Positions 9,449-18,840 of a stretch of DNA of 64,000 bases are shown here, in pieces. The DNA lies in the NCBI RefSeq assembly GCF_011927795.1, contig NZ_JAATJJ010000001.1:1985062-2049061 (forward strand). The letters are read 5' to 3'. The number at the start of each line of letters is the position of its first letter. The first letter of the stretch is position 1. Below the pieces are notes generated by a model, which was not told where the DNA came from, did not search any database, and saw only the letters and a list, made by a program, of their open reading frames with translations. The DNA is from Saonia flava (GTDB lineage: Bacteria > Bacteroidota > Bacteroidia > Flavobacteriales > Flavobacteriaceae). The position numbers were made by a program, and so were the translations under genes.

Positions 9449-11213
9449 AAAATATATATTCCTGATTCCCCTCTTACTTCTGGCCTTTATACTAAAAGCC
9501 CAGGATGATGAAGTTACTTTCGAGGTAAAGGTAAGCAAGCCAAAGCTTGGACTTAATGAACGGCTTAGGGTAGATTTTATCATGAACAAAGATGGAGATG
9601 ACTTTAACCCTCCAGATTTTGAGGGCTTTAGAGTTCTTATGGGACCTTCCCAATCTATTAGCTCTTCATGGATAAATGGTAAAAGATCCTATTCTAAGGC
9701 CTATTCATATACTTTGGCCCCTACTGCACGAGGAAAATTTTCCATTAAGCAAGCGTCCATTACAATAAGTGGTAAAGTGTATAAATCTCTAGCAAAGGAA
9801 ATTGAGGTAACGGCGGCCGTAGACAAACCAAGTGATCAAATGACAGCGGATGATGTGGCAGATGAAAGCCTACATTTGGTTGCAGAGGTCTCAAAGGGAA
9901 ACCCCTATTTAAATGAGGCCGTGACGGTGGTTTACAAGCTATATTTTAGTCCTTATGTAAGTGTCTCCAACTTTAGGGCGTTGGACAATCCCAAATACAA
10001 CAATTTTTGGAGCCAGGATATGCCCGTTACAAAGTACAATGCCGAAAACGCTACCTACAAAGGGCAATCATACAGGTACGTGGTTTTAAAAAGAGTGGTT
10101 CTATACCCTCAAAAAACCGGTGAGCTGGAACTGGAACCATTATCCTTGGATGTGGTTGTGGATGTACCTACCAACAAAAGGGATTTCTTTGGGGGGCGTA
10201 TTTATCAATCTACCAACAAAACAGTTTCTGCCGGAAGGCGCAACATAGAAGTAAAACCATTGCCCAATGAAGGGAAACCTGTTGATTTTACTGGCGCTGT
10301 AGGTGATTTTAATTTTTTCGTCACCACAAGCAAGACTCATCTAAATGCATCTGAATCTTTACAGGCTAAAGTGGAAGTAACCGGGAAAGGAAATTTAAAG
10401 CTCTTTCAATTACCCAAGCCAAATTTTCCAAGTTCTTTGGAAGTATATGACCCTGAACATGATGAAAGTGTGCGAACCACTTTTTCGGGAATGCAAGGAA
10501 AAGTGAACGACATGTACACCGTAGTACCATCATATAAGGGCAAGTATCCCATTCCGAGTATATCCTTCAGTTATTTTAATCCCTCTACAGAAAAGTATCA
10601 TACGTTGAATTCTGATGAAATTGTGGTCAATGTATTGGAGGGTCCCACAGATGCAACAGCTACAACTTCCGGTCCCATCGCAGCAAATAGACAAGCTGTG
10701 GTGAGTTCAGGAAACCAATTTGGTTTCATTAAATTAAAACCAAATCTAAAAGCAATTGGCAGTAATTACTTTTTTGGCTCGCGATGTTTCTACCTATGGT
10801 TGTTATTGCCATTATTATTGATTCCCCTGTTCATTCTTTTCAGGAAAAAAAGGGAGGAATATACAAGTGATATAGCTGGAAACAAAGTTCGAAAAGCCAA
10901 TAAATTGGCCAAGAAATATTTGTCCGAAGCCAAGAAAACATTGGGCAAAAAAGATGCTTTTTATATTGCTTTGGAAAAAGCGTTACACAACTATCTAAAG
11001 GCAAAACTAAAAATAGAGACTTCAGAATTCAGTAAGGATAAGATAACATCTATTCTGACCAAGAAACAGGTGGATCAAGAAACTATAGAAGATTTTATTG
11101 GTTTATTGAAAAACTGCGAAATGGCGCGTTATAGCCCTTTTTCAGATGTGCAAATGCAAGAGGATTATGATAAGGCAAGTGATGTAATTTCTTATTTGGA
11201 TAAACAATTATAG
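9432..11213 (+). CDS. batD: BatD, aerotolerance membrane protein
   Basis: The chosen ATG gives MSLAIKKYIFLIPLLLL, a good signal peptide; an in-frame TTG six bases upstream is less likely. About 470 residues of extracytoplasmic beta-sandwich domains follow (VTFEVKVSKPKLGLNERLRV marks the first), then one membrane helix near residues 455-475 (YLWLLLPLLLIPLFILF) and a cytoplasmic helical C-terminus. This is the usual BatD plan (BatD 'oxygen tolerance' family). It overlaps the end of batC by 17 bases. Confidence 0.9.
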   Translation: MSLAIKKYIFLIPLLLLAFILKAQDDEVTFEVKVSKPKLGLNERLRVDFIMNKDGDDFNPPDFEGFRVLMGPSQSISSSWINGKRSYSKAYSYTLAPTARGKFSIKQASITISGKVYKSLAKEIEVTAAVDKPSDQMTADDVADESLHLVAEVSKGNPYLNEAVTVVYKLYFSPYVSVSNFRALDNPKYNNFWSQDMPVTKYNAENATYKGQSYRYVVLKRVVLYPQKTGELELEPLSLDVVVDVPTNKRDFFGGRIYQSTNKTVSAGRRNIEVKPLPNEGKPVDFTGAVGDFNFFVTTSKTHLNASESLQAKVEVTGKGNLKLFQLPKPNFPSSLEVYDPEHDESVRTTFSGMQGKVNDMYTVVPSYKGKYPIPSISFSYFNPSTEKYHTLNSDEIVVNVLEGPTDATATTSGPIAANRQAVVSSGNQFGFIKLKPNLKAIGSNYFFGSRCFYLWLLLPLLLIPLFILFRKKREEYTSDIAGNKVRKANKLAKKYLSEAKKTLGKKDAFYIALEKALHNYLKAKLKIETSEFSKDKITSILTKKQVDQETIEDFIGLLKNCEMARYSPFSDVQMQEDYDKASDVISYLDKQL

Positions 11214-11216
11214 GGT

Positions 11217-11975
11217 ATGAAGCATTTTATAACCATACTGGCACTATTAATTTCTTTTTGGGGAACTGCCCAAAACGAAGCGCTGTTCAACAATGCAACG
11301 ACCGCATATAATGAGGGAGATTATGATAAAGCCATAGAAAACTATCAAAGAATTCTTGAAAACGGTGAACATTCGGCGGCCCTATACTTTAATCTCGGCA
11401 ATGCCCATTATAAATTAAACCAAATTGCCCCAAGCATTTATTATTATGAAAAAGCCTTATTATTAAAACCTAATGACCCAGAAATCCAATCAAATTTGGG
11501 CTATGCCCAGAATATGACATTGGATGCAATTGAGGAAATGCCAGAAACGGGCTTATCCAAAATTTACAAAAAGCTTACCAGTTTTCTTTCTTTTGATCAA
11601 TGGGCCTATACTGCAATTGTATTAATGATTTTGTTTGTTTTAATGTACATAGCCTTTTATTATTTTAGGTACGCAACCCACAAACGCATAGCATTTATTA
11701 CAAGCGTTGTTTCCCTGATATTATCCGTTTTTTCCATTGTAATGGCATATTTGCAATACAATGATTTTAACAACTACCAACCTGCTATTGTATTTGCAAA
11801 TGAAACAATTATAAAATCTGAACCCAACAACCGCAGTGAAGAAGTTTTCAGGCTGCATCAAGGAACCAAAGTAAATGTATTGGAGCAGTTGAACAATTGG
11901 AAAAAAATTAAAATTCTTGATGGCAAAATAGGATGGGTTCCCTCTGATGATATCAAGATATTAAAGGATTTTTAA
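11217..11975 (+). CDS. batE: BatE, TPR protein with membrane helices and SH3 domain
   Basis: It has 252 residues: signal peptide ending near GTAQ, two to three TPR repeats (residues 20-100, for example YNEGDYDKAIENYQ), two membrane helices (about residues 130-150 and 160-180), and a C-terminal SH3-like domain that begins IIKSEPNNRSEEVFRLHQGT and contains IGWVPSDDI. It closes the operon; three bases separate it from batD. SH3 domains of this kind often bind peptidoglycan or peptides, which would tether the complex, but that is inference. Confidence 0.88.
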   Translation: MKHFITILALLISFWGTAQNEALFNNATTAYNEGDYDKAIENYQRILENGEHSAALYFNLGNAHYKLNQIAPSIYYYEKALLLKPNDPEIQSNLGYAQNMTLDAIEEMPETGLSKIYKKLTSFLSFDQWAYTAIVLMILFVLMYIAFYYFRYATHKRIAFITSVVSLILSVFSIVMAYLQYNDFNNYQPAIVFANETIIKSEPNNRSEEVFRLHQGTKVNVLEQLNNWKKIKILDGKIGWVPSDDIKILKDF

Positions 11976-12039
11976 TATCCCCATAATATCTTGGGTTAAA
12001 AACATTCCAAAAACTACCCCGTGGAGCAAAGAATTATTT

Positions 12040-12047
12040 TAAATTTG
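12040..12047 (+). promoter_or_regulatory. Candidate -7 element for pheS
   Basis: TAAATTTG is a perfect match to TAnnTTTG, 19 bases before the pheS start codon. No TTTG box is seen at the expected -33 distance, so the call rests on the -7 element alone. Confidence 0.35.
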
Positions 12048-12066
12048 CTTTTCCATAGTTTTTAAC

Positions 12067-13086
12067 ATGATAGACAAAATCAAGGAACATATAGCAATCG
12101 TTAAAGGGTTTCAAAGCAAAAGCCTTGATGATATTGAAGCATTTCGCATTAAATATTTGGGTAAAAAAGGATTGCTAAATGAGTTTTTTGCTGACTTTAA
12201 AAATGTTCCCAACGAGCAGAAGAAAGAGTTTGGACAAACTATAAATATGTTAAAGACGAGTGCTGCGGATAAAATTAATTCCTTAAAACAAGCACTAGAA
12301 AACAAAACAGAGGAAAAAGGCATCTATGGAGATTTAACCCGTCCTGGGGAACCCATGGAAATTGGTGCAAGACACCCTATTTCCATTGTAAAAAACCAGA
12401 TTATAGATATTTTTTCCAGAATAGGTTTCAATGTTTCGGAAGGCCCAGAAATTGAAGATGACTGGCACAATTTTACGGCATTGAACCTACCTGAATATCA
12501 TCCTGCAAGAGATATGCAGGATACTTTTTTTATACAGACCGATCCAGATATTTTACTACGGACACATACCTCATCGGTACAGGTACGTTATATGGAAAAT
12601 AACAAACCTCCCATCCGTACCATTTCTCCAGGAAGGGTCTATAGAAATGAAGCTATTTCAGCACGTTCTCATTGCTTCTTTCATCAAGTAGAAGGATTGT
12701 ACATTGACAAGGATGTTTCTTTTGCCGATTTAAAACAAACCCTTCAATTTTTTACCACAGAGCTTTTTGGGAAATCCAAAATTCGATTGCGACCTTCTTA
12801 TTTTCCTTTTACAGAGCCCAGCGCAGAGGTAGATGTATATTGGGGCTTAGAAACGGAAACAGATTACAAAATGACCAAAGGGACCGGTTGGTTAGAGATT
12901 ATGGGCTGTGGCATGGTAGATCCAAATGTGTTGGACAACTGTGGTATAGATTCTAGGGAATATTCTGGTTTTGCCTTTGGAATGGGCATTGACCGTATCG
13001 CTTTATTGCTTCATCAAATTTCCGATATCCGTTTACTTAGTGAAAACGATATTCGCTTTTTGGAACAATTTAAGAGTGCATTATAA
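12067..13086 (+). CDS. pheS: Phenylalanine-tRNA ligase alpha subunit
   Basis: It has 339 residues, the usual PheS length. The N-terminal 90 residues form the coiled-coil tRNA-binding arm (FRIKYLGKKGLL is typical). Class II motif 2 is RVYRNEAISARSHCFFHQVE and motif 3 is FAFGMGIDRIALLLH near the C-terminus. With PheT (not in the window) it charges tRNA-Phe in the cytoplasm. It stands alone between the bat operon and the convergent CYTH gene. Confidence 0.97.
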   Translation: MIDKIKEHIAIVKGFQSKSLDDIEAFRIKYLGKKGLLNEFFADFKNVPNEQKKEFGQTINMLKTSAADKINSLKQALENKTEEKGIYGDLTRPGEPMEIGARHPISIVKNQIIDIFSRIGFNVSEGPEIEDDWHNFTALNLPEYHPARDMQDTFFIQTDPDILLRTHTSSVQVRYMENNKPPIRTISPGRVYRNEAISARSHCFFHQVEGLYIDKDVSFADLKQTLQFFTTELFGKSKIRLRPSYFPFTEPSAEVDVYWGLETETDYKMTKGTGWLEIMGCGMVDPNVLDNCGIDSREYSGFAFGMGIDRIALLLHQISDIRLLSENDIRFLEQFKSAL

Positions 13087-13108
13087 AGGCATACAAATAC
13101 TGTTATCT

Positions 13109-13582
13109 TTAATCTTTCCATAATTTATAAGGTTTTAAACTTAATTGGGAATTGTAGTACTTTATATCTCCCGTCACTTCTTCGCCCAGCCAATTTGGTT
13201 TTTCAAAAAATTCGTTTTCTGAGCTTAACTCAACCTCCGCAACTACCAATCCTTTGTTGTCACCAAAGAATTCATCCACTTCAAACATATGTTGGTTAAC
13301 CGGAACTAAATATCTTGTCTTTTCTAAAACCCCCTCTTCACACAAATTCAATAAAGATTTTGCTTCATCAACTTCTATTTCTTTTTCCCATTCAAAACGT
13401 GATGTCCCGGTTTCATTGGATTTCCCCTTAACTGTTAGATATCCAAAATCCCCATTGATGCGTACCCTAACCGTGCGATTTGGATGTGTATTTAAAAACC
13501 CTTGGACAATTAGGTTTTTTGATGTGGCCTCCTTTTTGTAGGCGTGGGAGTTGACCAAAAATTTTCGTTCTATTTCTATCAT
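13109..13582 (-). CDS. CYTH-domain protein
   Basis: It opens with IEIERKFLV, the ExExK triphosphate-tunnel motif that defines the CYTH superfamily, and continues with the alternating charged strands VRVRINGDFGYLTVKGK and RFEWEKEIE. At 157 residues it is a single-domain CYTH protein. Family members hydrolyse inorganic triphosphate or make cAMP; the substrate cannot be told here. It is divergent from dinB across only 32 bp. Confidence 0.88.
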   Translation of the reverse strand: MIEIERKFLVNSHAYKKEATSKNLIVQGFLNTHPNRTVRVRINGDFGYLTVKGKSNETGTSRFEWEKEIEVDEAKSLLNLCEEGVLEKTRYLVPVNQHMFEVDEFFGDNKGLVVAEVELSSENEFFEKPNWLGEEVTGDIKYYNSQLSLKPYKLWKD

Positions 13583-13614
13583 ATATGTTTCCTAAGTTAT
13601 TATAAATTTATAAA

Positions 13615-14715
13615 ATGGAAACCAATATTCCCTTACGAAAAATCATCCACGTAGATATGGATGCTTTTTATGCTTCTGTAGAGCAATTGGACGACCCAAC
13701 TCTTAAGGGAAAGCCCATAGCTGTGGGTGGTGCTGAAAAAAGAGGCGTTGTTTCCGCGGCCAGTTATGAGGCCAGAAAATTTGGAGTCCGCAGTGCCATG
13801 AGTGGTTATCTTGCAAAAAAAAACTGTCCTGAACTCATCTTTGTAAAACCTAGATATTCTAGATACACGGAGATTTCCAAAAAAATACGGAGCATCTTTT
13901 TTGATTATACAGATTTAGTGGAGCCGCTTTCATTGGATGAAGCCTATTTGGATGTAACAGTAAACAAAAAAGGAAATCCATCGGCAACTCTAATTGCCAA
14001 AGAAATTAGGGAACGTATTTATAATGAGTTGGGGTTAAATGCCTCTGCCGGAATTTCCATTAATAAGTTTATAGCCAAAATAGCTAGCGATTACAACAAG
14101 CCTAATGGGCAAAAAACGGTAAACCCAGAGGAAGTCCTTCAATTTTTAGAAGAATTGGAAATTCGAAAATTTCATGGTGTCGGCAAGGTTACCACAGAAA
14201 AAATGTATAAGCTCGGAATCTTTACCGGTAAAGATCTTAAAGCTAAATCCTTGGAGTTTTTGGACAGCCATTTTGGAAAAAGCGGGCGTTACTACTACTA
14301 TGTTGTCCGTGGTATTCATGATAGTGCCGTCAAATCATCCAGAATTGCAAAATCCATAGGTGCAGAAAGAACGTTTCATGAAAATTTAAGTAGTGAAATT
14401 TTTATGTTGGAACGCTTGGAAAATATTGCAAATGAACTTGAAAGACGCTTGAAAAAATCCAAAATAGCGGGAAAAACAATTACATTAAAAATAAAGTACA
14501 GTGATTTTACATTAAAGACAAGAAGTAAAACACTTACCTATTTCATTGCTGATAAAAACCTGATTTTGGAAACTGCAAAGGAATTGCTCTATCAGGAAAA
14601 ATTGGAAAACTCTGTTCGCCTTTTGGGTATTTCCTTGGCCAATCTTAACACAGATAAAAAAGAAAAACAGCCTCAAAAAAAGGCTGTTACGGTTCAATTA
14701 AAATTTGATTTATAG
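13615..14715 (+). CDS. dinB: DNA polymerase IV (Y-family)
   Basis: It has 366 residues. The catalytic motif IIHVDMDAFYASVEQ lies at residues 10-24 (metal ligand Asp14) and SLDEAYLDVT gives the other acidic pair; HhH-type loops follow, then the little-finger domain. The C-terminus ends QLKFDL, resembling the sliding-clamp binding peptide. It performs translesion synthesis, normally under DNA-damage control. No clear LexA box is recognised, but a perfect AT palindrome sits immediately before the start codon. Confidence 0.95.
   Translation: METNIPLRKIIHVDMDAFYASVEQLDDPTLKGKPIAVGGAEKRGVVSAASYEARKFGVRSAMSGYLAKKNCPELIFVKPRYSRYTEISKKIRSIFFDYTDLVEPLSLDEAYLDVTVNKKGNPSATLIAKEIRERIYNELGLNASAGISINKFIAKIASDYNKPNGQKTVNPEEVLQFLEELEIRKFHGVGKVTTEKMYKLGIFTGKDLKAKSLEFLDSHFGKSGRYYYYVVRGIHDSAVKSSRIAKSIGAERTFHENLSSEIFMLERLENIANELERRLKKSKIAGKTITLKIKYSDFTLKTRSKTLTYFIADKNLILETAKELLYQEKLENSVRLLGISLANLNTDKKEKQPQKKAVTVQLKFDL
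14656..14688 (-). terminator. Rho-independent terminator for pyk, inside dinB
   Basis: On the minus strand, AACAGCC and GGCTGTT pair perfectly around a nine-base loop and are followed by a T-rich run (TTTCTTTTTT). The hairpin lies within the last codons of the convergent dinB gene, just after the pyk stop. Confidence 0.5.
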
Positions 14716-14728
14716 GGGGCTTTTCTAA

Positions 14729-16171
14729 TTAGAAATTACAGCTTTCTATTTCGGTTACCCTTAAAGTGTTTACCATTCCCTTATCCTTTATGGGCATTGC
14801 CGCAAGGCTTATCAACATATCCCCAATATCCAAAAATCCCTTTTGACAAGCAATTTTATTTACATCCTCAATGGTTTCATCCGTAGAAACATTTCTATCA
14901 TAATAAAATGCCTTAACACCCCATAGAAGATTTAACTGCGATAAAATGCGTCTATTGTCCGTAAATACCAAAATATGGGCACTAGGTCTCCATGCTGAAA
15001 TTTGAAAAGCAGTATATCCACTATTCGTAAGCGTAGATATTGCTTTAGCTTGAATTTCATTGGCCATGTTTGCAGCATGGTAACACACAGATTTTGTGAT
15101 AAATCTTTTGGTTTTAATATGTGGAGGGGCCTGCGGTACTTTAATTAATGGGGAATCTTCTACACTTTGACAAATACTCGCCATTTTTTTGATTACCTGA
15201 ACTGGATAATTTCCAACCGAAGTCTCACCGGACAACATCACCGCATCTGCTCCATCCATAACAGAATTGGCGACATCGTTCACCTCTGCCCTGGTTGGGG
15301 TTAAACTGGTAATCATAGTTTCCATCATTTGTGTAGCAATGATAACTGGGATTCTCGCCTTTTTGGCTTTTAATACCAATTGCTTTTGTATCAATGGCAC
15401 TTCTTGTGCTGGGATTTCAACCCCAAGATCTCCCCTAGCAACCATTAGACCGTCACAATAGGCAACAATTTTATCTATATTTTCAACCGCTTCGGGCTTT
15501 TCAATCTTAGCAACAATTGGAATTTTATACTTAGAATGTTCTTTGATCAAGTTTTGCAAATCGATCAAATCCTGACTAAAACGAACAAAAGACAATGCTA
15601 TCCAGTCCACTTTCATTGATATGGCAAAAATGGCATCCTTTATATCTTTTTCTGTAAGTGCAGGCAAAGAAATATTAGTATTGGGTAAATTCACCCCTTT
15701 TTTAGACTTTAAGGGACCTCCTTGAATAACTTTTGCCTTTACCTGATCCTTACCATTGGTGGAAACAACTTCGAACATCAACTTTCCATCATCCAATAGG
15801 ATATTTTCACCTGCTTTTACATCTTGCGGAAAAGAAGCGTAGTTCATATAAACCCTCTCGGCCGTACCTTCAAAAGGTTTACCGGTAACAAAAGTAATTT
15901 CATCACCTGGAGCAACAACAATTTCACCTGCCATTACACCAACCCTTAATTTTGGTCCTTGAAGGTCTCCAAGTATGGATATATTAACGCCCAATTCTTC
16001 ACTTAATTCTCGAATCATTTTAACCCGTTCCTCCACATCTGCATAGTCGGCATGTGAAAAATTGATTCGAAAGACATCTACTCCGGCATTGATCATATCG
16101 CGTAACACCTCTTTCTTACTTGTTGCAGGTCCTAGGGTTGCTACTATTTTAGTCTTTTTATTGGTTGGCAT
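14729..16171 (-). CDS. pyk: Pyruvate kinase
   Basis: A 480-residue enzyme that turns phosphoenolpyruvate and ADP into pyruvate and ATP. Visible motifs: TKIVATLGPAT at the N-terminus, RINFSHA, GDLQGPKLRVG, the catalytic lysine loop IPIVAKIEKPEAVENID, MVARGDLGVEIP and ATQMMETMI. The C-terminal regulatory domain is complete. It is the last gene of the acpP-fabF-rnc-IPExxxVDY-pyk group; three bases separate it from the gene before it. Confidence 0.97.
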   Translation of the reverse strand: MPTNKKTKIVATLGPATSKKEVLRDMINAGVDVFRINFSHADYADVEERVKMIRELSEELGVNISILGDLQGPKLRVGVMAGEIVVAPGDEITFVTGKPFEGTAERVYMNYASFPQDVKAGENILLDDGKLMFEVVSTNGKDQVKAKVIQGGPLKSKKGVNLPNTNISLPALTEKDIKDAIFAISMKVDWIALSFVRFSQDLIDLQNLIKEHSKYKIPIVAKIEKPEAVENIDKIVAYCDGLMVARGDLGVEIPAQEVPLIQKQLVLKAKKARIPVIIATQMMETMITSLTPTRAEVNDVANSVMDGADAVMLSGETSVGNYPVQVIKKMASICQSVEDSPLIKVPQAPPHIKTKRFITKSVCYHAANMANEIQAKAISTLTNSGYTAFQISAWRPSAHILVFTDNRRILSQLNLLWGVKAFYYDRNVSTDETIEDVNKIACQKGFLDIGDMLISLAAMPIKDKGMVNTLRVTEIESCNF

Positions 16172-16174
16172 TAT

Positions 16175-16639
16175 TTAAAATATTAAGTTTTTTTTTGATT
16201 TTAACTGTTCAGTATCCAGCACATATGCTGTAACTATTCTTGGAATTGATAAAATTGATTCTATAATATTTTCTTCAACAACATTTTCATCCTGTTCAAT
16301 TTTTAACAAATAATCCACTTCCTTATATTCTGGAATCAAATGATATTTTGTAAAAGAGGTTTCAAATTGAAAAAGCCCATCTTGTTCCTTTTTTTCCTCT
16401 TTAATACTACTATTTGCAATTAAGGTATAGTCCCTATCATTTACTATATCCTTCCATTCAAAAATAGGGAAAGATATGCTCTGGGAAACGTCCAAATCCT
16501 CTTTTGTTCTTTTAAAATTAGAATTTAACGTTAAGTTAATGGCATATGCAAGAGCATGGTCCTCCATGCTACTGTGCAGGGCTATCAACGCAAAAGAGTC
16601 TTCATAGAAATCTCCAGATATTTTATGCACTGTTGCCAT
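16175..16639 (-). CDS. IPExxxVDY family protein
   Basis: It is a 154-residue cytoplasmic protein with the naming motif, seen as IPEYKEVDYLLKIE. The family is limited to Bacteroidota and typically lies beside rnc and pyk, as here. Its function is unknown. The N-terminal half is helix-rich (HALAYAINLTLNSNFKRT) and the C-terminal half has strands. Confidence is high for the family and nil for a role. Confidence 0.88.
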   Translation of the reverse strand: MATVHKISGDFYEDSFALIALHSSMEDHALAYAINLTLNSNFKRTKEDLDVSQSISFPIFEWKDIVNDRDYTLIANSSIKEEKKEQDGLFQFETSFTKYHLIPEYKEVDYLLKIEQDENVVEENIIESILSIPRIVTAYVLDTEQLKSKKNLIF

Positions 16640-16735
16640 ATCCCAACTTTGTAAGCGGCAAATATATAATTAATACCCCAACCTGCCTAGTTCCAGCCTA
16701 TGTTTAGATAGTATTTTGTTTTGTAGTTGAAATAG

Positions 16736-17476
16736 CTATTCTGATTTTTCCATTTGGTGCTGTAGTGCATAGTAGGCTCTTTTAGACGCCCTTTCTTCTG
16801 CCTTTTTCTTGGAAGTTGCCCTAGCCTTGGCCACCACATTTTGTTCTATGGAAAGCTTTACGGCAAAATGTTTTACAGTATCATTGCCTGTGTCTTCATA
16901 AACATTATAGTCAAAATCCTTTTTCATTTTTTGGCACCATTCTATAACCAAACTCTTATAGCTAATGACCTTCCCCTCCAATTGCTCAATATCCACATAA
17001 GGCTCAATAACTCTTTTATTAATGAATTTTTCACAGTAAGAATATCCCCTATCCAAATATATTGCCCCTACCAAAGCTTCAAAAACATTTCCATGAATAT
17101 TGTTCCCAAAATGGGATTTTGGAATTCTGCTTTCCACATAATCAATAAGGTTTAAATCTTTTCCCAGTTCATTTAAATGATCCCTACTCACAATTTTAGA
17201 TCTCATTTTGGTAAGATAACCCTCGTCCCCTTCTGGAACCATACTATATAGGTATTTGGAGATAATAGTGCCCAACATGGAATCTCCCAAAAACTCCAAT
17301 CGTTCATAGTTCATTGGATTACCCTCCATATCTTTTATGTTTAAAGATCTATGAAGAAAGGCTTTTTTAAAAATCTGAAGGTTTTTGGGTTTAAACCCTA
17401 AAATTTTTGTTATCCCCAAAAAAAAATCCCCATCCTCTTTAGAATGGGAATTAAATATTTTTGGTGGGAAATTCAT
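16736..17476 (-). CDS. rnc: Ribonuclease III
   Basis: It has 246 residues with the RNase III signature ERLEFLGDSMLG and second catalytic acidic site EALVGAIYLDRGY, then a C-terminal double-stranded RNA-binding domain (residues about 170-240, ending with KKAEERASKRAYYAL). It processes rRNA and cleaves double-stranded RNA. It follows fabF by six bases on the same strand, an order common in many bacteria. Confidence 0.95.
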   Translation of the reverse strand: MNFPPKIFNSHSKEDGDFFLGITKILGFKPKNLQIFKKAFLHRSLNIKDMEGNPMNYERLEFLGDSMLGTIISKYLYSMVPEGDEGYLTKMRSKIVSRDHLNELGKDLNLIDYVESRIPKSHFGNNIHGNVFEALVGAIYLDRGYSYCEKFINKRVIEPYVDIEQLEGKVISYKSLVIEWCQKMKKDFDYNVYEDTGNDTVKHFAVKLSIEQNVVAKARATSKKKAEERASKRAYYALQHQMEKSE

Positions 17477-17482
17477 ATAATT

Positions 17483-18733
17483 CTAGCTGATTTTTTTAAA
17501 AAGTACACAGGCATTATGGCCTCCAAATCCAAAAGTATTGCTCATGGCCACATTAACTTCCCGTTTTTGAGCCTTGTTGAGCGTAAGGTTTAATTTAGGA
17601 TCTATATTCTCATCCACAGTGGTATGGTTTATTGTGGGCGGTACAATTCCATACTTCATAGAAAGCAACGAGGCAATTGCCTCGATAGCTCCTGCAGCTC
17701 CCAATAAGTGACCTGTCATGGATTTTGTTGAATTTATATTAATATCAGGAGCATGTTCCCCAAAAATTTGGGTAATTGCCTTTAATTCTGCAACATCTCC
17801 CAAGGGAGTAGATGTACCATGTGTATTTATAGCATCCACATCTTCTGGTTTTAAACCAGCATCCCGCAAGCAATTTTCCATCACTTTCACTACTCCAATT
17901 CCATCTGGATGGGGAGCGGTCATATGATAGGCATCACTGGACATTCCGCCTCCAACAACTTCCGCATATATTTTTGCGCCCCTTGCCTTGGCATGTTCAT
18001 ATTCTTCCAAAACTAAGGCTCCTGCACCTTCTCCCAGCACAAAACCATCCCTAGTTGCATCAAAAGGTCTCGATGCAGTTTCAGGGCTTTCATTTCTTGT
18101 AGAAAGGGCATGCATAGCATTAAAACCACCCATACCTGCTATGGTAACGGCAGCCTCACTACCCCCTGTAACAATGATGTCACAATGGCCTAATCTAATG
18201 TAGTTCAGTGCATCTATCATTGCATTTGCAGATGATGCACAGGCAGAAACTGTGGTATAATTTGGCCCCATAAATCCATGCTTTATGGATATGTTTCCTG
18301 GAGCAATATCTGCAATCATTTTGGGAATAAAGAAAGGATTAAATCTTGGTGTGCCATCGCCTGCGGCAAAGTTTAAAACCTCATTTTGAAAAGTTTCCAA
18401 ACCACCAATGCCCGCTCCCCAAATTACTCCAACTCTGAACTTGTCCACTTTGTCCAAATCCATATTGGAATCCTTAATGGCTTCATCCGATGAAACCAAG
18501 GCATATTGAGCAAACCTGTCCAATTTGCGAGCTTCCTTTCTATCAAAATAGTCCTCGGGATTGTAATTCTTTAGTTCGCAAGCAAACTTGGTCTTGAACT
18601 TTTCACTATCAAAATAGGTAATAGGTGCACATCCGCTTTTTCCATTCTTCAATGCTTCCCAATACTCATCAATGTTGTTACCTATAGGTGTTAAGGCACC
18701 TAAACCTGTAACCACAACTCGTTTTAACTGCAT
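17483..18733 (-). CDS. fabF: 3-oxoacyl-ACP synthase II
   Basis: It has 416 residues. The catalytic Cys165 lies in TVSACASS; the two active-site histidines lie in NTHGTSTPLGD and MTGHLLGAAGA; the glycine-rich end is NTFGFGGHNA. It condenses malonyl-ACP with acyl-ACP in fatty-acid elongation and uses the acyl carrier protein encoded just upstream. It probably shares a transcript with acpP, tempered by the hairpin between them. Confidence 0.97.
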   Translation of the reverse strand: MQLKRVVVTGLGALTPIGNNIDEYWEALKNGKSGCAPITYFDSEKFKTKFACELKNYNPEDYFDRKEARKLDRFAQYALVSSDEAIKDSNMDLDKVDKFRVGVIWGAGIGGLETFQNEVLNFAAGDGTPRFNPFFIPKMIADIAPGNISIKHGFMGPNYTTVSACASSANAMIDALNYIRLGHCDIIVTGGSEAAVTIAGMGGFNAMHALSTRNESPETASRPFDATRDGFVLGEGAGALVLEEYEHAKARGAKIYAEVVGGGMSSDAYHMTAPHPDGIGVVKVMENCLRDAGLKPEDVDAINTHGTSTPLGDVAELKAITQIFGEHAPDININSTKSMTGHLLGAAGAIEAIASLLSMKYGIVPPTINHTTVDENIDPKLNLTLNKAQKREVNVAMSNTFGFGGHNACVLFKKIS

Positions 18734-18772
18734 GGAGCTTAATTTTGTTTAAAACCTAAGTCAGGTGAAATT

Positions 18773-18812
18773 AAAAAAAAATATCCATGCAGCATTGTTA
18801 CCACATGGATAA
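18773..18812 (-). terminator. Hairpin with T-run between acpP and fabF
   Basis: On the minus strand, ATCCATG and CATGGAT pair around a 14-base loop, followed by an uninterrupted run of eight Ts. It looks like a partial terminator that would let acpP be transcribed more than fabF. No leader peptide or alternative fold was recognised. Confidence 0.45.
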
Positions 18813-18840
18813 TTTATAATCTTAGCAAGATATCATAAAA

